This document shows, piece by piece, positions 42,601-45,633 of a DNA stretch of 45,633 bases (position 1 is the stretch's first letter; each line of letters opens with the position of its first letter). The position numbers and the translations under genes were made by a program. A model generated the notes under the pieces. That model saw only the letters and a program-made list of their open reading frames with translations. It did not search any database and had not been told where the DNA came from. Origin of the DNA: Nemertoderma westbladi (taxonomy: Eukaryota; Xenacoelomorpha; Nemertodermatida; Nemertodermatidae); NCBI GenBank assembly GCA_032718475.1, contig JAUCBJ010001994.1:1-45633 (forward strand). Direction: 5' to 3'.

Positions 42601-42972
42601 TAGCACTGCGGCAGGAAGGGTGAGAAGGGGGTCCGAGTAGGCTTTAGCCGCCATCCGCAATCCGCGTTCGGGGGTCAGCTCAACAGTATCCGAACTACTG
42701 GAGCTATCGGATCGCTGGGAACAAGTTTCTTGACTAGGCTGTTGCTGCTGTGGGACAGCTGCTTCCTGGTTCCGTTTGACTTGGGCCCGAGTGCCGATGA
42801 TAGACCTACGGTGTTGGATTAGCTTAGGGTCCGATACCACTACTGGAGGGATGACTTTTCTTTCAGTAGGAGGTGAGCTGAACTCCTTTCTTAATCGCTC
42901 CACACTCCTATCTGTGTCACAGATGGTTGTATCGATTAGACTGTCTGACAGGTTTTGCTGAGTGTCAGACAT
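36700..42972 (-). CDS. BEL/Pao-type gag-protease-integrase polyprotein lacking reverse transcriptase
   Basis: An intact frame of 2,090 codons. Residues 1-760: low-complexity and helical region with polyQ/Ser tracts and an Ala/Glu/Lys/Arg coiled coil (about 365-450). Residues 765-960: BEL gag (DUF1759-like) region starting KFNGDEMKWLPFNEYYKDSI. About 1045-1108: zinc knuckles, including CYNCLRPGHQRRTC (1079-1092). Asp1222: aspartic protease in LLDSGSTGTFID. Then, where about 600-700 residues of RT and RNase H are expected, there are only about 30 residues (KEWEVESSDVDDPTEG and an acidic stretch) before the RNase H-distal WRYCPGTINPADIASRGATP (from 1416). Integrase follows: HAGRERIL...CIPC zinc region, catalytic Asp1759 (GVDLFGP), Asp1821 (RSDKGTNF) and Glu1871 (GGSWERL), and a C-terminal DUF5641-like GDMVLIVDPDLPRKRWQTGR. 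No stop or frameshift interrupts it. It could not reverse-transcribe itself. Confidence 0.85.
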   Translation of the reverse strand: MSDTQQNLSDSLIDTTICDTDRSVERLRKEFSSPPTERKVIPPVVVSDPKLIQHRRSIIGTRAQVKRNQEAAVPQQQQPSQETCSQRSDSSSSSDTVELTPERGLRMAAKAYSDPLLTLPAAVLTTILIAVEEHQADWARNKRATQDNYAGYAREELMSIVESQWNFPGPGLPLDLSEATWEDIHRMGVAKDTMDPAVWKRSAAGYVQGFFGSLERLEEQLFRQPQGPQEQEELLYQVRERTLRIRLILSAFEETSKRRQDTSLQVAVKTWFQRVGRKVQETDQWKSQLSERLTYEEPTDATLPQVEGEETAERPRTRDAIDIYLSDYQRFLGDEELRRRLSGLSPNSEGTQHVLDSIDAEMLAANQAEFDEKLRLARVQEEQVKKRRIEEQKAAAMAEAEVERKAAAAEAEAERKAAKAVAEAERRASEQTTQLELENLQETQDNINKQLTASQMQMMRRSTPKRQGYTSSEESETTDPEGGGNRSRLSRRRKTSHGHKLPDLPPAVRRQLASTDLGSTEPAYQTIQVKRLPTIVDEPEIIRPVVPKVTSVLETPVLPELNSKFPLHSTTLPVPGRTVQENIPVLIAEREIKDLSPVVQRRPATMLATPASAVEWVEEGRRGMNLLLGQMQETVHQLKGTVREGRAELQEVQQSIALERDKLVNIQKGIPIPPVKLCQPVRSEVLHAQGVEPTRIYTASEVETPIANPIKGDYRPVVNDVPYRPDNDPRNLYTDNSILNNTMAQESFTRQMARTEARQAVKVGEIVKFNGDEMKWLPFNEYYKDSIQNSVLSNGEKLRFLIKCLEGPPRLMALKFIGHPEGLRQVWDTLNIRYGNKDNIAKYLYAKLVAPRHFLSSGIIEFSDEIQEICRQLDWLGKSHEYQSSMVIGAVVSTLPKGGVCTRWDKKVLYMNEQQRRSPTMADLMSFLDSEVKLQLIKQSREKISENKVSEKPASRRRVTPVCYTDDGESQASQEEDSGKDTERSYYVDKTSKDVSKYKARNNNRREQVAKTPPQSPNRMHRRKPEEKTRVHQVTQGKVSNIKPNCALCDGTHRLSACAEFLKKSLVDRRAVVWDKRLCYNCLRPGHQRRTCYSDIKCAKCGAKHHILLHSEFDRDKLSQVSEPELHVQFSDVNDTDQVSEMEGFYTDEFSDANESCYLINTAVYRALTYEKDTNDEFPPTTFAKQSSWKAPTSNIGIREFPVVQVRVHGPNKSYIVNTLLDSGSTGTFIDQELAEDIFAGQPKFRTKLNMSGIMQVWKSTLTADYYVGVLSTPQDKLGAQGIRSVKMVAIKNFATTQADLYNWDEDESIQHLKIPRFQTDYPGVQILIGQNAHETLETLEKRPAQPQPLQTYAVRTRVGWYFTGPSRRTLKERLPQQQVYQVKEWEVESSDVDDPTEGTPYSSDNDDINSNVDQWRYCPGTINPADIASRGATPQELIDTPDWLGGPDFLSKEEDEWPPHLTTAEIRQAKGAETVKPKTRASKSKLFKPTIDLSVLHTSGNDASDPQSLNTNKSVVEIRDKDWKSGIPDVSEGISPMLQRAMHHYSSWNRLCKAVTYLRRCFHHHYSRTKTTSDTAPLTSAQVHVIKNLPKYKTSDRFLKEKISHQEHEETNKQVLRLLQCYEDPEKYFLLLRNPQMRLRDRFSSTMIDGLIRVGGRLTNAPLSFDTKFPILIRNLEVQIKMIVDVHSKLYHAGRERILSEIRTRYYFDKPRRALNQVLRNCIPCRKAFSRPLTQREAELPRERVSFYEPPFTNTGVDLFGPIEVYCARTIVKRWCVIFVCMTCRAIHLDMVNDLSTNSFVLSLRRQIARFGTSNTMRSDKGTNFIGANNEIQAYVKDWNQRQVDDQLRITASSWTFNAADAPWWGGSWERLIRSVKTAFHFIVPCRTYLTDELLRTLMEEIAAYLNERPLMPVSSSPDSLEALTPAHFLLKKPVAMLPRSEIADGDEYCRRTWQLMQLLSRRFADHFEKHYLPTLQLRTKWFAQQENVSAGDMVLIVDPDLPRKRWQTGRIIETHISEDGLVRSVELVVMRRNFKKPGIIFETQQLNRPVGRLCLLERDRELSGNYGRQDTLPTTTSLIPQTSRDSLT

Positions 42973-43081
42973 GTTTAGCTATACAGTTGAATGCTTACTG
43001 CTATAGTTACAGTTAAAGCAAGTCTAGTAATTCAGTATGACCGTTGGCCTAGTACCAGTAATTTATTGCAGTATATTAGAA

Positions 43082-43325
43082 TACCGGTATGCACTTATAA
43101 TATATATAAGTATTGTAAACTAGTTTTGTCACAGAGTACCGGTATATAAATTTAGCACAAATATATATAAATATATAATAGGCCTATCGTGAATACCGGT
43201 ATACAGCTTACACTTATAGTATATATAAGTATAATTATGAACTAGAATTAATTACAGAATACCGGTATGATTTTAGCTCAAATTTATAGAAATAAATATA
43301 ATAAGCCTATGGTAAATACCGGTAT
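43082..43325. repeat. Tandem TACCGGTAT-containing repeats
   Basis: TACCGGTAT occurs at 43082, 43137, 43194, 43259 and 43317, spaced 55-65 bp. Alternate spacers resemble each other (cacttataatatatataagt; tttagcacaaatatatataa), giving a higher-order unit of about 115-122 bp. Confidence 0.75.
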
Positions 43326-44209
43326 GTCAATTATTTTAGAATAATTGAATTTCTGAATATTTTAGGGTTACTTGATTACTTTAACTTACTTTATTACCGT
43401 TATTTAAGCAGTAGTCCAACTGATATTGAGACCTAGTTGTTGTATGGCAGGCCTACTATTTATAAATCGTTTGAGTTGATTTATAATATTTATATACCCG
43501 TTTAAAATGGGTTTTGTCAATATTTGAAATAAATGTTATTATTTCTGGGGTCACTACACAGAAGCTGTGCGCTCTCAATGGAGTGCTACTTATTTGACAC
43601 TAAAACAGATAATTCTAATTTTCCTAAGTTACTTAATACTACAAATTACTTACGATACGGGTGAGATTAATTCTCTAATTAAACACAACAAAAATATTAC
43701 GTACGAAATTTTAGGGTAATTTTACAGGAAGTCTACAAACCAGCCTAACAAAGGGTTAGATTTCTGGTTATTACAACGGACAGGGTACTACGGTATTTGA
43801 AATAATAAGTAGTAGTAAATATATTGCGCTGTCCAGATAGGAAAATACCACCGCCTGACGACCTATAACCGTATCGCTATAGGTACTACGTTATGTATCA
43901 CGGAGTGTTCCTACCTGGAAGTTAATTACCGCGGACTACCAGATCCAGCGTGCCTATTAACCACTTTAAAACACAAATATACTGCCTACACACTAATTAC
44001 TTTCGGAAAGCACTGTACACTAAACCCTAAATTAGGTACAAGTACTGGTACAACAAATAATCAGTAGTTAAATATACTTGAACAGTTAAAAGAACCACGG
44101 CATCTGCTGGAGTGACCGAAGCACAAAGTCACCAGTCTTGTCCTACGCCAAGCAGTCCGTGTAGTACCGGGGTTAATTTAACTATAACGGTATGTGTAAC
44201 AAACACAAT

Positions 44210-44860
44210 TACTGTAGGAATAAACTTGGGGACATGAATGTTGCGAATAATCGCATAAACTCTGAATAATAAATATTACGCTACCCGTACAGAATACTCA
44301 AACAAAATACAAACCAAACGCTGGCAGACTACCACCAAGCCTAAATAAACTACTGTATGTGCAGATTCCAAAACGGTTAGTTAGTATGCGTTCTAACACG
44401 GTAGTACGACTTATTCTTTAAGAGGGGATTGACCTTACAGCTATGGCTGCCCCAACTTACTAACTGGCACTTTATCAGACAAACTCTACACAAGCAGCAA
44501 TCTCTTCAGACCTAATAATAGCTAGACAACAATCCAGCCTACAAAATATCTGAGTAATAACTATTACGGTACCTGAACAGACCACACAAACAAACACAGG
44601 CCAAAGCGCTGGCAGAATACTGTCAAGCCTAAATAAACTACAGTATGTGCAGATTCCAAAATTGTTAGTTAGTATGCGTTCTAACACGGTAGTACGACTT
44701 ATTCTTTAAGAGGGGATTGACCTTACAGCTATGGCTGCCCCAACTTACTAACTGGCACTCTATCGGACAAACTCTACACACGCCGTAATCTCTCCAAACC
44801 CAACAACAATCCGACAACAGTCCGGCCTACAATTATCTGAACAATCTGAGCAGACTTACA
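44210..44860. repeat. Direct tandem duplication, 288-bp unit, about 2.3 copies
   Basis: The core from cgctggcaga (44319 and 44607) through gcgttctaacacggtagtac and ggggattgaccttacagcta is repeated with an exact 288-bp offset and very few changes. A diverged third partial copy continues to about 44860. Confidence 0.85.
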
Positions 44861-45014
44861 CATCTTCAGCTCAATATTAACTTACATGTAAATAAAACCG
44901 ACAGAAATGAGTAAAATCTCAATAAAAAACCAGGGCTGCAGTCCCTGATTAAATACTAAGACCTACCTGTATACAATAATCAAAATCGAATAATACTAAT
45001 GTACTTATACTGGA

Positions 45015-45140
45015 AGTACCGGTTAGGACAGTTGGGCCTACGGACCTACAGAAGTACCGGTTCTGACAGTTGGACCTACGGACCTACAGCAGTACCGGTT
45101 CTGGCAGTTGGGCCTACGGACCTACAGAAGTACCGGTTCA
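45015..45140. repeat. Tandem array, 38-bp unit
   Basis: Units beginning agtaccggtt at 45015, 45053, 45091 and 45129 contain cagttgg(g/a)cctacgg and acctacag. Spacing is exactly 38 bp for three full copies, and the array ends in palindromic accggtcgaccggt. Confidence 0.9.
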
Positions 45141-45189
45141 GGTTTACCGGTCGACCGGTACTTTCAACTTTATTGCTTACTGCAATAAA

Positions 45190-45633
45190 GTCAATAACTG
45201 TTATTGTACGCGCTTTTGAAGACCTTTAGCAGTTTAACCTGCCAAAATTTATATGTCTTTTGGTTTATAAATAGACTTTAGAAGATGACAAATATTTAAT
45301 ACCAATAAACACAACATTAGCAGAAGCCAGCCTAGTGCGCGTCCATTCACCCGCTGGATATACCCGGGAGGCTGGATTCTGAGGGCTTAGATTATTATTG
45401 CAGTGTAAGCTTACTGTACTGTATTATTCGATTGATCGTTAATAAATAATTTCTGACTAATATTATTCACTTTCGGGAAATATTAACAGTTCCTTTAGGA
45501 CGTGGCGCTCTATCTAGGTAAACAGAGATATGACTTATACTAATCACAACGGTAAGTCGGTAAGGCTTATGATTCACGTATGAGGCGCATTCTTTAGGAA
45601 ATGCTTAGTTATCAATCACAATCATGCACACTA
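45190..45633 (-). mobile_element. LTR-like sequence at the 5' side of the BEL/Pao-like element (cut by window end)
   Basis: Matches the loop at about 32310-32770 as its reverse complement. In the minus-strand direction of the polyprotein it reads in LTR orientation and lies upstream of the leader, as a 5' LTR should. The match near the window edge includes an apparent 26-bp deletion relative to the loop (tgcacacta at the very end). Its outer end is not in the window. Confidence 0.65.

Larger units (their letters stand above)
42973..45189 (-). other. Long repeat-rich 5' leader of the BEL/Pao-like element
   Basis: A 2.2-kb noncoding region upstream of the polyprotein start. It contains three separate tandem arrays: TACCGGTAT-centred repeats (43082-43325), a 288-bp duplication (44210-44860) and a 38-bp array (45015-45140). 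The hexamer ACCGGT recurs in the first and third arrays. A hairpin with arms ctttattgc/gcaataaag sits at 45169-45191 next to the LTR-like sequence. No coding frame is convincing. Confidence 0.6.

Noticed and set aside
36827-42961. Plus-strand open frames opposite the BEL-like polyprotein
   Set aside because: All lie antisense to a long frame with clear domains and show no domain of their own.

Overview
The window looks like AT-rich nuclear DNA from a metazoan. It has GT/AG-split genes with kilobase introns, long intergenic stretches and many transposable elements at different stages of decay. I cannot name the species. The gene content and the BEL/Pao, non-LTR and SINE mix suggest a marine invertebrate, perhaps a lophotrochozoan, but that is a guess.

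Two host genes can be reconstructed from exons whose reading phases join exactly. A divergent class-A GPCR of 327 residues lies on the plus strand in three exons (1551-2221, 3864-4021, 9973-10127). A 15-hydroxyprostaglandin-dehydrogenase-like short-chain dehydrogenase of 289 residues lies on the plus strand in two exons (17575-17791, 24812-25464). The rest is repeat-derived or unrecognised.

GPCR intron 2 holds a fold-back repeat (about 4765-6655) split by a 5'-truncated non-LTR retrotransposon with a 26-bp target duplication, a 129-bp tandem duplication, a possible decayed DNA transposon and a 220-bp MITE. The interval between the two genes holds relics of the same non-LTR family, a tRNA-derived SINE, and a compositionally odd noncoding block (about 14255-16300) with a 73-bp tRNA-like sequence. 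The dehydrogenase intron holds a decayed Ty3/Gypsy-like element on the minus strand. It also holds a 3.6-kb element (21114-24731) that has hAT-like ends (CAGGGCCG, 8-bp flanking duplication) but carries an integrase-type DDE transposase and a 59-bp satellite array.

The right third (28715-45633) is the most unusual part. Two arms of about 3.5 kb form an inverted repeat (28715-32259 and 32785-36329) around a 525-bp LTR-like loop. Each arm carries a zinc-knuckle reading frame with an in-frame TGA at the same place. Next to it, on the minus strand, is an intact 2,090-codon BEL/Pao-type polyprotein (36700-42972). It keeps gag zinc knuckles, protease and a complete DDE integrase, but reverse transcriptase and nearly all of RNase H are missing, with the frame kept open across the junction. 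A second copy of the loop sequence, inverted relative to the loop, lies at 45190-45633 and runs off the window. The BEL-like gene is therefore bracketed by inverted, not direct, copies of its own LTR-like sequence. This may be a tail-to-tail rearrangement of two copies of one element, or an RT-less integrase element that now uses inverted termini. Assembly error in such a palindrome is a real alternative.
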